Assembly (NCBI GenBank): GCA_026874595.1
Contig: CM049308.1
Span: 72,018,624 to 72,082,623 of the forward strand
Reading direction: 5' to 3'
Length of the DNA: 64,000 bases
Source of the DNA: Sipunculus nudus
Lineage: Eukaryota > Annelida > Sipuncula > Golfingiida > Sipunculidae
The notes below the pieces were generated by a model. It made no database searches. It saw only the letters and a list, made by a program, of their open reading frames with translations, and had not been told where the DNA came from. Below, piece after piece: positions 24,130 to 35,917 of the stretch; position 1 is the stretch's first letter, and each line of letters starts with the position of its first letter. The translations under genes and the position numbers were made by a program.

Positions 24130-25290
24130 AAATTATGACATATAATGTTTTATGTCTATAGTGTCTTCAGGTCACGCATACCTGTAAATGTCTTTGTTGA
24201 ACAGTTGGTTCCCCCTTAGTGGGTCTTGCTCTTCTTTTAACTTCACTGTAGAAACTGTCCCTTCTTCATCTGAGTAACATGGCCAGGGGTCTCTGCTTAA
24301 GCATGGATTACATGGAGGTAATCCCTGGCTGCTCTCCTGAGCACTGTGTTGTTTGGCACCTTGTATAATGGTTTATGGCAATAGTGTCTGCTAGACACAC
24401 ATTCCTGTAGATGTCTTTGTTGAACAGTTGGTTCCCCCTTAGTGGATCTTGCTCTTCTTGTCAACTCACTGTAGAGACTCTCTCTTCTTCATCTGAGTAA
24501 CATGGCCGGGGTTCTCTGCTTAAGCATGGATTACATGGAGGTAGTCCCTGGCTGCTTTCCTGAGCACTGTGTTGTTTGACACCTTGTATAATGGTTTATG
24601 GCAATAGTGTCTGCTAGTCCCTACCGGGGGGTAGTCCCTGGCTGTTTCCTGAGTACTGTGTTTTTTGACACCTTGTATAATGGTTTTTCGCTGTAGTGTT
24701 TGCTAGTCACACATTCCTATAGAAGTCTTTGTTGAACAGCTGGTTCCCCCTTAGTGGATCTTGCTCTTCTTGTCATCTCACTGTAGAGACTCTCCCTTCT
24801 TCATCTGAGTAACATGGCCAGGGGTCTCTGCTCAAGCATGGATTACATGGAGGTAGTCCCTGGCTGCTCTCCTGAGCACTGTTTTGTTTGGCACCTTGTT
24901 TAATGGTTTATCGCTGTAGTGTCTTCTAGTCACACATACCTGTAAATGTTTTGGTTTAACAGTTGGTTCCTCCTTAGTGGGTCTTGCTCTTCTTGTCAAC
25001 TCACTGTTGAGACTGTCCTTTTTCATCTAAGTAACATTGCCAGGGGTCTTTGCTCAAGCATGGATAACATGGAGGTAGTCCCTGGCTGCTCTCCTGAGAA
25101 CTGTGTGGTTTGACACCTTGTATAATGGTTTATGGCAATAGTGTCTGCTAGTCACACATTCCTGTATAAGTTTTCATTTAACAGTTGGTTCCCCCTTAGT
25201 GGATCTTGCTCTTCTTGTCAACTCATGGTAGAGACTGTCCCTGCTTCATCTGAGTAACATAGCCAGCAAGAACATGTTCAGCAATGATGA
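24130..25290 (-). repeat. Tandem array, 223 bp period, about five copies
   Basis: The phrase GTTGGTTCCCCCTTAGTGG recurs near 24203, 24425, 24738 (as GCTGG), 24961 and 25185. Spacings are about 222, 313, 224 and 224; the long one contains an extra partial copy of about 91 bases at 24618-24710. On the minus strand the units keep partly open frames with phrases such as ELTRRARPTKEEPT and RRAARDYLHVIHA, interrupted by frameshifts. It abuts the reverse-transcriptase-like remnant to the right and may be an amplified piece of the same element. Confidence 0.75.
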
Positions 25291-25770
25291 TTGATGGTTG
25301 TTTCTTGGTATCCTGGCCAATGACTTCAGTCTCTAAATGCTGATTGTGAGACCTTAGTCCTTGATGGTAAATATAGATTGTTTCTCCAATTTCAGCAAGT
25401 CTTCCTCTGAGTGGGTGGGGATGACTGCATTATCAACAAAGAGATATTGTCAGAGGCACTTGATCTGAATTCTCATATCTGCATATAGCTAAAGAGCATG
25501 AACAGGTTCCCGTCTCATCTTATACCAAAGTAGATGCCTTCTGTGGCTGTTCATGAGGATTTGAAGTAATCCATATATCTACTAATGAGGTTGAAGGATT
25601 TGATGAGGTCTGTATAGTTCATAGTTGGTCATCTTTGTTCCCAGCACTATTCTTGCAACTGTCTGAGTGAAAAAACTGTGTCTTTCAGTTCTGAGCTTTG
25701 GGTAGACTTTTTCTGCAGGAGTATGAGGCCTGTTTTGGACCTCTCAACCAAAGAGTTTCCTAACAATCCC
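25291..25770 (-). pseudogene. Decayed non-LTR retrotransposon reverse transcriptase (remnant)
   Basis: Read on the minus strand with frameshifts, fragments resemble a LINE reverse transcriptase. There is a stretch like 'TDLIKSFN', a 'GIYFGIR.DGNLF' segment as in the GIxxxxRxDGxLF region, then 'GLTISI' at the place where the thumb motif GLTISxxKT is expected. Many stops and indels interrupt it and no catalytic FADD box survives. It is dead. The clade is not determinable by eye. Confidence 0.4.
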
Positions 25771-25887
25771 GAGAAGGAATTTGCCACACTAAATATGGTG
25801 TAAGACCAATAAATTCTGATTTTACAGCATTAGGATGGCAATCATTGATGACTCCTGGAGCAATCTCAAGCAAAACTGCATATCTTA

Positions 25888-27668
25888 ATTTTTAGCAAAC
25901 CTGTGAGCTTATGTGATGGTGCAGCATTGTCTGTTTGCTATCCATTGTCTGCTATCATCCTTATGTAAACCCATGCTATCTGAAAAACAGTTGGAGGTAG
26001 CAGCACCAAATTTTATGTAAAAATCAGTCATCTAAACAGTTCTATCTGATTTTGATTATTTCTTTTGCTATCTGCATTTACTTAGCTTTTATTAGGAAAA
26101 AAAAATCCTTTAAAAATCTTCTTCTCTGAAACTGTCCAGCCAAATTGTTCAATGCTTCACAGAAATAATCTCTGAAACCATCACTGTTAAGTTTGTTTGC
26201 AGGAAGCTGAAATTTAAATGCTGAGAAGGAATATTGCAAAAAAAGGATACTAAAATTGAAATATCAGAAATGGCTTGAGCTGTCATCACCAAATTTTATG
26301 CAGATGTTGGTCACATAACTCATATTTGAAATTGAGGTATTGGCGGTACCACCTGCATCAATCTTTTTTTGTACAATGGTCATCAGTACATTACCGATAA
26401 TTTCTTAGGAATGGCGGGAACTAGCATACCAAAATTTGAAGCAAAACTCTGTCACATATTAAATGTTGTAGGATTGAGCTTTTTGTGGCCCCACCTGCAT
26501 TAACTTTTATTTTACGGGGATAAAGCTAAAAAAAAATCTTCTCTGAAATCATTTAGCCAATTTATTTAATTTTTCACATAAATAATCCCAGCGACAAGCT
26601 CCCTCAGGTTTGTTCAAATAGTTTGGATTTGATGAATTTTGGCTGAGTTACAGGAATTTGAACCAAGCTATTTTGTCAAGTAAGCATGCTAATATAACAA
26701 TCTCCCAAACTACAGGTGCTAGCATCATCAAGTTTTGGGCAAATGTTGGTCAAGTGACTTATATTTGAAATTGCAGTTATTGTGGCAAAACCTACATAGA
26801 CCTGTTTTTTATGGGGCAAAACCTCATAATTTTAGCATCTTTCAGTTTTAAAATGTTTTATGATGAAACTGACAAGCTGGATCATTTAGTTTATCACAAG
26901 AATTATCCTAGGGTAGGCTAGGGTTCTGTCAAGTATATAACAATAGATTGTGTACATTTATTTTCGGTACAGTCATAGATAGCTGAAGTTGGTCTTGTGG
27001 CCATTAGAAAGCCTATTTCAAACTGAGGGCTGCAATAGTCTTCCTTGCAAAACTGTTGTTTCAACTTCTGTGACATTGCCCAAAAATGATTCTTAGGAGG
27101 CCTTTGGTCAAGTTTACTGAAATGATTTTCGGCAGACTCAAGAAGTTTGATGTATTGGCCTGTCCATGCATCTTTGATGACTTTCTCTTTCACAAGACTG
27201 GTGGCCCCACCTACAATGACTTTTGCAGTGTATGTTCCTGCCTACTTCTCAGGAGGGATTAGATATATCAGCATGAAATTGTACATTCTTACACATATTG
27301 GATAGCTTTGTCTTATACAAGACTGGTGGCACCACCTACAATAATTATTTGCACAGTGTATTTCCTGATTATTTCTCTAGAGAGATTTGATATATCAGCC
27401 TGAAATTGGGCAAATGTATATACATCTCGGATAGCTTTGTGGTATACAAGACTGATGGCACCACCTACAATCACTTTTGTTTTGTGTGCACCCATGCGAG
27501 TATTTCAGCAGTGATGTCTGTGTAATTTGTTTTGGTCAATATGTTTTGTATTTGCATTGATCATGTTCCTTTAACACATGTCTTTGAAAAATAATGTTCC
27601 AGCATTGAAGCAATATACCTGGTGTATATCCCACTGCACAGGTTTGCATTAGGCCTGTAGGCCTTGTT
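25888..27668 (+). mobile_element. Repeat B3: full-length family B element without insertion
   Basis: The left end is TTTTTAGCAAACCTGTGAGC. The right end carries the AGGCCTGTAGGCCT hairpin followed by TGTT (27651-27668). The internal GGTGG(C/G)(C/A)CCACCTACAAT units sit near 27203, 27326 and 27457. Downstream of the last, the tail joins directly, unlike B2 and B6 where an A element sits at this point. Confidence 0.65.
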
Positions 27669-27717
27669 ATTTATCTTAGTTATTCGGATAAATTAAGCTC
27701 TGCTATAAATATATATG

Positions 27718-27770
<53 letters not shown>
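27718..27770. repeat. (TA)n microsatellite
   Basis: About 25 TA dinucleotides with minimal interruption. Confidence 0.95.
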
Positions 27771-27772
<2 letters not shown>

Positions 27773-28538
27773 TTGAAGGTAAAGAGTAAGAGTGACACCT
27801 TTGGGATATAGACAGACTTATTTATTAACACACAAGGTTAGAGGGGTTGTGAAAAGAAGCCTATGCACTTTGAAAAAATCATGTGCTAATAAGTATGTTA
27901 GTCTATCTAAAAGGTGTAACTCTTACTCTTCACCTCAATTTACTTCCACTGTAGACTAACACAGCTATACAATTAAATATATATTGTATTTCATAGGGTT
28001 ACATTTGTCATTCTCACTACAAATATATTAATTAAATTTCCCACAATGCATGCTTTATGTGATGCTAACTTGATACCTGTGGGAGGTAGAATTTCAGGTT
28101 ATTTTATGACTTCATTAATGCTAATGGATTAGTTAACATGGGAGACAACGAGCTGATTGATTTTCCTTCCACTCAGACGTCTTCAGATGCCAAATATGGT
28201 TTGATGTGACTTGCCATGAGCATACCTGTAGGTCCATAGCAAATACATTTCTTAGATCAAATTACTCCAGTGTGCTGTCCCTTAATAGTGAAATTGTGAA
28301 ACAATTAATTCCTTGAAGAAATGTCTGGTCAGAGTTTATAGTGTACATTAATTTAGTAATTGGAACTGCACCAAACTTAGCAAATTTGCAAACTTCAGAC
28401 AGTAGACATAATTCTATGAAAAACTTATCTAAACTTACCCTTATTTTATCCTTTATGAAAATGTGTACCTTTTATGTACTTTTATATAACCATGTGGATT
28501 CTTGAGTTGTTTCATTAAATTTTGCATTTTGCTTCCAG
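27771..28538 (+). other. Distal intron before the linker exon
   Basis: No repeat family recognised except a local imperfect inverted pair: AAAGAGTAAGAGTGACACCT (27780) and AGGTGTAACTCTTACTCTT (about 27911). Ends in a strong pyrimidine tract and acceptor at 28538. Confidence 0.5.
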
Positions 28539-28592
28539 GAAAGCTGAAGGGGAAAGTGCCAAGAGTACCGGATCCACTGGTGTGCCCAGAAA
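28539..28592 (+). CDS. ALK: Probable exon: linker after the MAM domain
   Basis: A strong acceptor (TTTTGCTTCCAG) in the required phase 1 is followed by 54 open bases and a plausible donor AAAgtcagt, leaving in phase 1. The peptide is KLKGKVPRVPDPLVCPE after the shared Gly. It is Pro- and Lys-rich with one Cys and has no domain signature. In ALK proteins a poorly conserved linker separates the MAM domain from the glycine-rich region, which this could be. The support is splice signals and phase only, so it is much weaker than the other five. A 10.1 kb intron precedes it. The glycine-rich and kinase exons were not found to its right. Confidence 0.45.
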
Positions 28593-29464
28593 GTCAGTCT
28601 CTTTTTTCTTTGTTATGTTTGTGTTTTATTGTTTCTATGATTGATAGTGAAGATGTGCAGGGCAGTGTTGTGTCAGGTTTGAATGAGAGGATGTCAATAT
28701 GCGTGGGCTTAAAAAGTTATTGTGTTCAAGTTCCATTTATGTGGATTCAGAACTAACCATCTGGCCAGATATGAATTATACTGCTAATCGTCTTACAGAA
28801 TATTGGTATTGTTTGACCAGGCAAGACAATTAGAGCACTAAACTATGGTAATATTTACAACAATGTATTTTATTTTATTTTTGGAATGTTAGACTTTCAG
28901 ATAGCTATTTGACAGCTTTTTCTGGGAACAGAAAACCAGTAATTGACTTTCCGTGAAGTTTTATCTTCTGAGTCTAGTCTGACTACTAAACTGTGGTTAT
29001 ACATAATAATCCAAGTCTATCAGAGTTTCTATTTTTTTTGGGGGGGGGGGGGGATGTTAGATATGTAGACTATCAATTCAGCTTTCAGACAGCTTTTGCC
29101 GTCGGGTCTTTTGTCTTTCTTGACATTCATAGATTCATTGCTAGGGGATTCAGAACGAATAATCTTCTATTTTGTCTGTTTATTTTCTTGTCAGTTTAAA
29201 TGCATTTGAACATTTTTCATCATCATGTGACAACACTGGAAGGGATTCAGGCAGGGTAGGTAATAAACTTTGTGAAACAAACAGATACTTTTTTAAGTGC
29301 ATCTGGTCCAGCCCAAACCGGAAAACAACTCTGTATTTTACTTGGTTAGGAAACATATTATACTTGGCAGATGATCAATCATGAACGTCAGATAGGATCT
29401 GTACAGTCCTGGGCACTTGCCATAAATCCGGGGACATACTCCCCACTGTCTAAACCTGTATAGT
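28593..29464 (+). other. Intron or intergenic DNA after the last recognised exon
   Basis: Starts gtcagt if the linker exon is real. It contains a G run at about 29040-29053. No coding signal recognised. Confidence 0.5.
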
Positions 29465-30141
29465 CAGAGGTAGATTTAGAGGGGGCTGCAGGGGGAAATA
29501 GCTCCCCTCTTTTTCAACCTTAAAAAAAGGGAAATAGAATAATACACACTTAATACTGAAAAGCATTGCTAGATTATGTGTCACACCACATATTCTTAAT
29601 ACCCTATAGCTGTTTATGCTTCTGCATGTTAGAGTTGTGTATAACGTCTTCAGGCACTCTGTGCACACTTTGTTTACCTGAACCCACACTGCACAGAATC
29701 GGACTCAAAAGTGTACGACTGCTGGTTAGGGTTTATGGGGAATATCCTAATCTGAAACCCACAGTGCACAGTGGCTATAAAATACACAGATGGTGATAAA
29801 TGTAGTAATACCCATATGGTGTGGGTATAAATGTTGTAAAGGGGGTAATGTAGTTCATTCAGTATGTTTTAAAAGAATGATTTCAAGGCAAATTACATAA
29901 ACATTGGTGTTTTTGTGGTAAGCACCTCACAGAATAAGTACGGTAATGTATTCCAAGCATGTGTGTGTGAAATGTAAACAGAAGTTGTTCCCTTGAAATG
30001 TAACAAATTTTGATTTAAAAGTTTGAGAAACAAGTTGTCCTGGCCATCACACAGTGCCTGACAGAAAGAGGTACATTTTGTGTGGAAAAGACCTCTAGCG
30101 GAAGAAAAACACTCTCTTTATAAATCCTGTATCTGCCCCTG
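29465..30141. mobile_element. Possible hAT-like non-autonomous element
   Basis: The left end CAGAGGTAGATTTAGAGGGG and right end ATCCTGTATCTGCCCCTG are imperfect inverted copies of a CAGGGGCAGATCCAGGA-type terminus, the same terminus as in the small element at 61976. Target duplications are not clear here. About 677 bases with no transposase frame. Confidence 0.4.
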
Positions 30142-31465
30142 GTAGCATAGCCACTACTCTCAGCCTTATGTTTATAGCCAATCCCCTGTCCTTACACAAT
30201 TCAGGTGTGGGGTGGTAATCTTTTTTTCTGTCAAGGGCCATTATGCCAACTGGACCAACTAGAAAACATAACCATGCACAGCAGAAACAAAATTTGGTCA
30301 TGTGGTATTTTTATAGTCTTCTCCACACTCAGAAACCAAATATCAATATTCCATTCAAAAGAGTACTTGCTATTCTTTTTTGTTACATTTGTGATACCTT
30401 TTATTCCTAATGACTTGAGTTGCCTGCTGCCAGTGTTGTCATTTTGAATTATGTTTGAGAGGTTTTGTAACAACTGTTCTGAAGCAGAAACATTGCCAGC
30501 ATTGACTGTTGTCTCGCCAGAGAGCTGCTGGCGTGCGTGTTAAGAATCTGTCTGTCCTGCTAAACCCTCAGTATCTCTCTATTAGCATTTTGACTGCACA
30601 GTCGTAGGAAATGGTTTCATGAAACTTTCTGGTCATAATAATAAACTGTCTTTCCACTTTTATCTGTACTATCATAGTACCATTTTTCTTTGCACAAATC
30701 TAGCTGACAACAACTGAGGTATTTTAGTTTTGACTCAACAGCGGCATATTGATATTCCTATCAAACTTGGTTCTAATGGCCTGAGTTAGAGGATTTCAGA
30801 TAAGATTAAGGTACATGCACAATTTTTAAAAGGATGTACTTCACACATGTCAAAATCAATCTGTGCTAACACTTTCTTGCTAAATTTTTAGGTTGATACA
30901 TTATGTACAGAGGGTTATAAAAAGTACTGAATTCTCTTTTTCATACTAATTTGCAGTTGATGGAGGTACTGCCAGCATATTTCATGCTGGCTAAAGTAAG
31001 TAGTGTGTAAATCTGCAGAGTTCCATTTTGGTTTGGGGCTATGTGAAAGGGAATTGGTCATCTGTGTAGTGTATTTGGGCATCAACCAGGCTTGGTGCAC
31101 AACAACTGCAGGTCCAAGGCATGTAATCATCTCCATTGTTTGGTTGTAACATAAAGGAACCCCCTAAAGGTGCACTCATCTGTGAGTGAAACACAAGAGA
31201 GTAGGCATATGTTGTCTTCATTCTGGTTGGGGCAGACTGAAAAATCTGACGGCTCTTTGGCTGAGCTTTGAGCCCTTTGCTCTATCGTTGGACCACAGAA
31301 GCCAGTCTGAATGAACTGTGGACTCCAGTTTGAAGGCACAAAAAGTTAATACAGTGACAGTACAAAAGAAAAGAAGGCGTACAAAATGGAATTAAGTGTC
31401 AGTGAATGACATTCCCCTGACTTGTTTTCCTGTTTAAAGCCTAAACAAAACAATTAAGCCATCTA
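30142..31465. other. Non-coding stretch
   Basis: No exon, RNA gene or repeat boundary recognised. Minus-strand frames up to 80 codons at 30231-30473 and 31127-31339 have no family pattern. Confidence 0.45.
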
Positions 31466-33123
31466 CCATAAAAGTCGTTGCAGAAGTCGCATCCTTATTA
31501 CAAGTCGCACCCTGACCTTTAGGAACCCCATGGGGAAAAGCCGTTCAGGTTTTGTTTCAGGAAAAGTACATAATATAGGTCGCACCTAGACTTTAGAGGC
31601 ATCCCAACCACCTGCAAGAGTCAGCTGCGTCGGATAACATTTTGTGCTGTGAAACAATGTCATTATTGCCGTTTCTTACTAGGTTAAGTAACATTAGAAT
31701 GCAAATATCAAGTTAAATGACTGTATTAATAAACTAAAAGAGTCTTAAGCAAAATACTACCACAATAGAGCAACTCTTTAAATCGTTAAAGATCGTCAAA
31801 AGTATGGTGGATTCATTAGACTATGATTAGTTTGCGCACGCATGATGAGTCTCAATCCTTCGCATTGGGCATATTTTTAATTAAAGACAACTGAAGGATG
31901 GAAAGGATAATTTAGTCTGAATTTATTCACCTAATTTCTGAAATGGGCTCTAAAACTGAATTTAGTAATCCATGAATCAAGTGTTAAAACTTCCCACCAT
32001 GGTGCGGCACATTCACGGTAATACTGAAATCACTGAAATATGTCAGTCAACATGGGGATAACGAACGCGTTATTGACCTGTCAGTTTAATGTAAAATAAA
32101 CATAATTGAATATACGGGCATTAAATTTACTGAGGCTAATGATTTTAATCTGTGATAATATCTGGAAAGTCCAATTTCCATCGTTATCAGTGATTATATT
32201 CAAATGGCTTGGATGTGTGGCAAACACAGCCGTGTTTAACCAGATTCGTCATGACACCAAACAATGCCGGTTCCCGTGGAATTAAGGTACGTAGGTGGCA
32301 AGTTCACTAAATAAAATATATACCTGTATTGTGTTTGTTATTTCACTGTATTTATTAATGTGTCTTCATTAAAAAAAATTATGAATATATCAAAGCACAA
32401 TTGACCGTAATGCATGCGTACTGCCATTGTTGACCGAGCATATGATCGTCATGAAAGAGACACTGGTAAAACACGAAGTAAATTGTATATTTGCAGCTCA
32501 CGTGAAACGTTATAACATTGTTACCTAATACGCTTGAAAACCTTGAGATGGTGACGGTGACCTGATGATTCTTAATATGGGAGTTTATAACTGTGTGGAT
32601 ATTAGTCACGGAAGGCTAAGTTGACTTGGGATGTAAAGGTCATTGCAGGGGTGACCCGGAGCTTGAACTTCCGCTACACGGCTTCAAAGGTAGCTGGTAT
32701 CAAGCGATCAACTGGGCAGGCAATAGAATTTACGACGTGTCTGTAGTAGATCAAGCTCAAATGTAACACATTTTTACATGTATAAATGGTGTTGAACCAC
32801 AAATTTTTCATAATGACTTGCATGCCCATAAAGATTAAACAGAAAAAAAATGTATATCAAAAATAAAATTCTGTCAGTTCACAAAATTTAAGGCAGGTTT
32901 TCATTAGAGATGGTTAAAGGTGTTAATTATTGGGAGAGATGTTTCACAAAGCACTGGTTAAGGGTATCGCCAATTAACGCTCAACTAATGTAGTTCCATA
33001 TACCGGGAAAGCTGACTGAGATAAGTACGTATTACAAGTCGCACCCCGACTTTGCTAGAAAATTCTTGTTTTAAGAATTCGATTTCTTAGTACAAGTCGC
33101 AACTTCTGCAACGACATTTACGG
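31466..33123. mobile_element. Non-autonomous DNA transposon with 25-30 bp TIRs
   Basis: The left terminus CCATAAAAGTCGTTGCAGAA matches the right terminus read in reverse, CCGTAAATGTCGTTGCAGAA, and similarity continues into a GTCGCA word. TA flanks both ends (31464-31465 and 33124-33125), suggesting a TA target duplication. TACAAGTCGCACCC-like subterminal words occur near both ends (31500, 33030, 33090). The 1.66 kb interior has more CpG words than its surroundings and no frame longer than about 76 codons. I cannot name the superfamily. Confidence 0.7.
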
Positions 33124-33717
33124 TATGTTGATTCTTCACCTAAAATACACCACAACAGACATTGGGACAAATTTCATTTTTAATTTAAGGAATAAGATAT
33201 ATGTTTGCAAGCCTGTGAACTACAGAGTGTGAATAAATGTTGTGTATGTCATCATGCATATATTTGTTTCCTTGGTGGTTTCAATCATGGGCTGTTTCTT
33301 CTATGGATGTAGAATTTGCTAAATGTAAATAATATTATTGTAACTAGATAATTACTGTCCCCAAGTGATTGCTGGAGGCCTGACTCTGACTCCCAAAACT
33401 GGGCAATAATTGATAATTGGCCATGAAGTGTCCGATCTTGGAGTTAGGTCAAGGTAAAAAATAAATATCAGGTAGAAATCTGTCACCTTTGACTAATATT
33501 TTGTCCAAAGGTAAGTTTTTGTCAGCCATATATGAGATCTTGAAAGAACATTGGCAGAAGCAGGTTCTGAACAATAAAGGCATAGAAATAGATATTTTTG
33601 TAAGTATTTTTCTTAAGCTTATGACTGTTGGCAAGTTTCACAGAAACAAAAACAGATCTGGCATATACCTGTTCCCTGATAGTTATGGATAAAAATAGGA
33701 AGGTTTCAAATGTAACA
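33124..33717. other. Non-coding stretch
   Basis: Nothing recognised. Overlapping opposite frames at 33449-33692 are unsupported. Confidence 0.45.
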
Positions 33718-34050
33718 TAGTAGATAAATGTCTAATTGCTTGTTCAAAGCAAGGCCTGCTGGCTTACAGACAAACTTGTAGATTCACAAAAGGTAACAGT
33801 AAACTGTTAATGGACTATTTCAGTATTCACATGAATATCTGAAATACGATCTTGATCTTGGTGTTAATAAGATCTTGAAGCAGCTGCATGTCACTAAATT
33901 AAAAGGCATGCTTTCATAATTTTCTTTGCTGGAACTGTCAGGTGTAATATTTCTTGTTGTTCAATAAGGGGTGTATTTTTTTAATTGATGTGCAGATAAT
34001 GAATGTTAAAAGACTACTAAATAGATCCATATATTACAGATGAATTTCTT

Positions 34051-34625
34051 ATTATCCCCTTTGCAACTTCATTGCGTAACACATTTGTTTGTGTGTCTGT
34101 CTGTCCATCTGTCTGTCTGGAATTAGCTTGTGGGTCAATTTCAAGCCAAATCATTTGACCAAAACCTTCCATCTTGCATGTATGGCTCACCCACCCATAG
34201 GTGACAAACCCTATCCATTTTGAGGTCACGGGGTCAGAGGTCTAGGCCACAGGACCAACTTCTTAAAAAAGCCTGTGGACCCATTTAGAGCCAAACTGTT
34301 TGATCAAAACCTTTCATCTTAAAAATATGGCCCACCCACCTATGAGAAGAACTCAATTGATTTTGAAGGTCACACGGTCAAAGGTCACGGCCACAGAGCT
34401 AACTTCTTGAAAAAGCTTGTGGACCATTTGAGGCCAAACCATTTGACCTAGCTGAACCTGTCATCTTGCTTATATAGCTCACTCACCCATGGATGAAGAA
34501 ACTTATTTACTTTGAGGTCATAAAAGGGAAGGACAAGGCCAGAGGGCTGTCCTTCTCATTTTCACACTGTGTAATACACCCATTATAATTATGCCCTGTG
34601 GGAAGGGATGCTCTGCTTTTGGTGC
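34051..34625 (+). mobile_element. Repeat F1
   Basis: Starts ATTATCCCCTTTGCAACTTC, then a CTGTCTGTCCATCTGTCTG run. Three to four units of about 147 bases follow, each with GGTCA(C/A)..GGTCAAAGGTC and a 'CATCTTGC(A/T)..TATGGCTCACCCACC' phrase. It ends near GGGAAGGGATGC. Non-coding. F2 in the next tandem copy is its duplicate. Confidence 0.6.
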
Positions 34626-34976
34626 CATTGTTTAACTTGTTATTTTCAGCACTTAGTAGATAGATGTCTATAATGATTGTTCAAAGCAAGGCCTGCTGGC
34701 TTACAGACAAACTTGTAGATTCACAAAAGGTAACAGTTAATGGACCATTTCAATATTCACACGAATATTTGAAATGCGATCTTGATCTTGGTGTTAATAA
34801 GATCTTGAAGCAGCTGCATGTCACTTAATTAGAAGGCATGCTTTCATAATTTTCTTTGCTGGAACTGTCAGGTGTAATATTTCTTGTTGTTCAATAAGGG
34901 GTGTATTTTTTTAATTGATGTGCAGATAATGAATGTTAAAAGACTACTAAATAGATCCATATATTACAGATGAATT

Positions 34977-35550
34977 TCTTATTATCCCCTTTGCAACTTC
35001 ATTGCGTAACACATTTGTTTGTGTGTCTGTCTGTCCATCTGTCTGTCTGAAATTAGCTTGTGGGTCAATTTCAAGCCAAATCATTTGACCAAAACCTTCC
35101 ATCTTGCATGTATGGCTCACCCACCCATAGGTGACAAACCCTATCAATTTTGAGGTCATGGGGTCAGAGGTCTAGGCCACAGGACCAACTTCTTAAAAAG
35201 CCTGTGGACCCATTTAGAGCCAAACTGTTTGATCAAAACCTTTCATCTTAAAAATATGGCTCACCCACCTATAAGAAGAACTCTATTGATTTTGGAGGTC
35301 ACACGGTCAAAGGTCACGGCCACAGAGCTAACTTCTTGAAAAAGCTTGTGGACCATTTGAGGCCAAACCATTGGACCTAGCTGAACCTGTCATCTTGCTT
35401 ATATAGCTCACTCACCCATGGATGAAGAAACTTATTTACTTTGAGGTCATAAAAGGGAAGGACAAGGCCAGAGGGCTGTCCTTCTCATTTTCACACTGTG
35501 TAATACACCCATTATAAATATGCCCTGTGGGAAGGGATGCTCTGCTTTTG
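34977..35550 (+). mobile_element. Repeat F2 (tandem duplicate of F1)
   Basis: Same boundaries and units as F1, displaced by about 930 bases as part of the segment duplication. Confidence 0.65.
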
Positions 35551-35917
35551 GTGCCATTGTTTAACTTGTTATTTTCAGCACTTAGTAGATAGATGTCTAT
35601 AATGATTGTTCAAAGCAAGGCCTGCTGGCTTACAGACAAACTTGTAGATTCACAAAAGGTAACAGTTAATGGACCATTTCAATATTCACACGAATATTTG
35701 AAATGCGATCTTGATCTTGGTGTTAATAAGATCTTAAAGCAGCTGCATGTCACTTAATTAGAAGGCATGCTTTCATAATTTTCTTTGCTGGAACTGTCAG
35801 GTGTTATATTTCTTGTTGATCACTTAGGGGTGTATTTTATGATAGATGTTCAGATAATGAATGTTGAAAAACTTCTTAACACTACTGCACAGATCCATAT
35901 AATTACAGAAGAATGTC

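Larger units (their letters stand above)
33718..35582. repeat. Recent 930 bp tandem duplication (two near-identical copies)
   Basis: Copies 33718-34653 and 34654-35582 are almost identical by eye; the clearest difference is a 7 bp indel near 33797. A third, more diverged start (35583-35860) follows. Each copy includes about 330 bases of non-repeat sequence plus an F element, so the duplication is of a genomic segment rather than of a transposon alone. Confidence 0.9.

Noticed and set aside
34017-35159. Two near-identical 70-codon minus-strand frames 930 bases apart
   Set aside because: They lie in the duplicated F repeats and owe their identity to the segment duplication. No family pattern.
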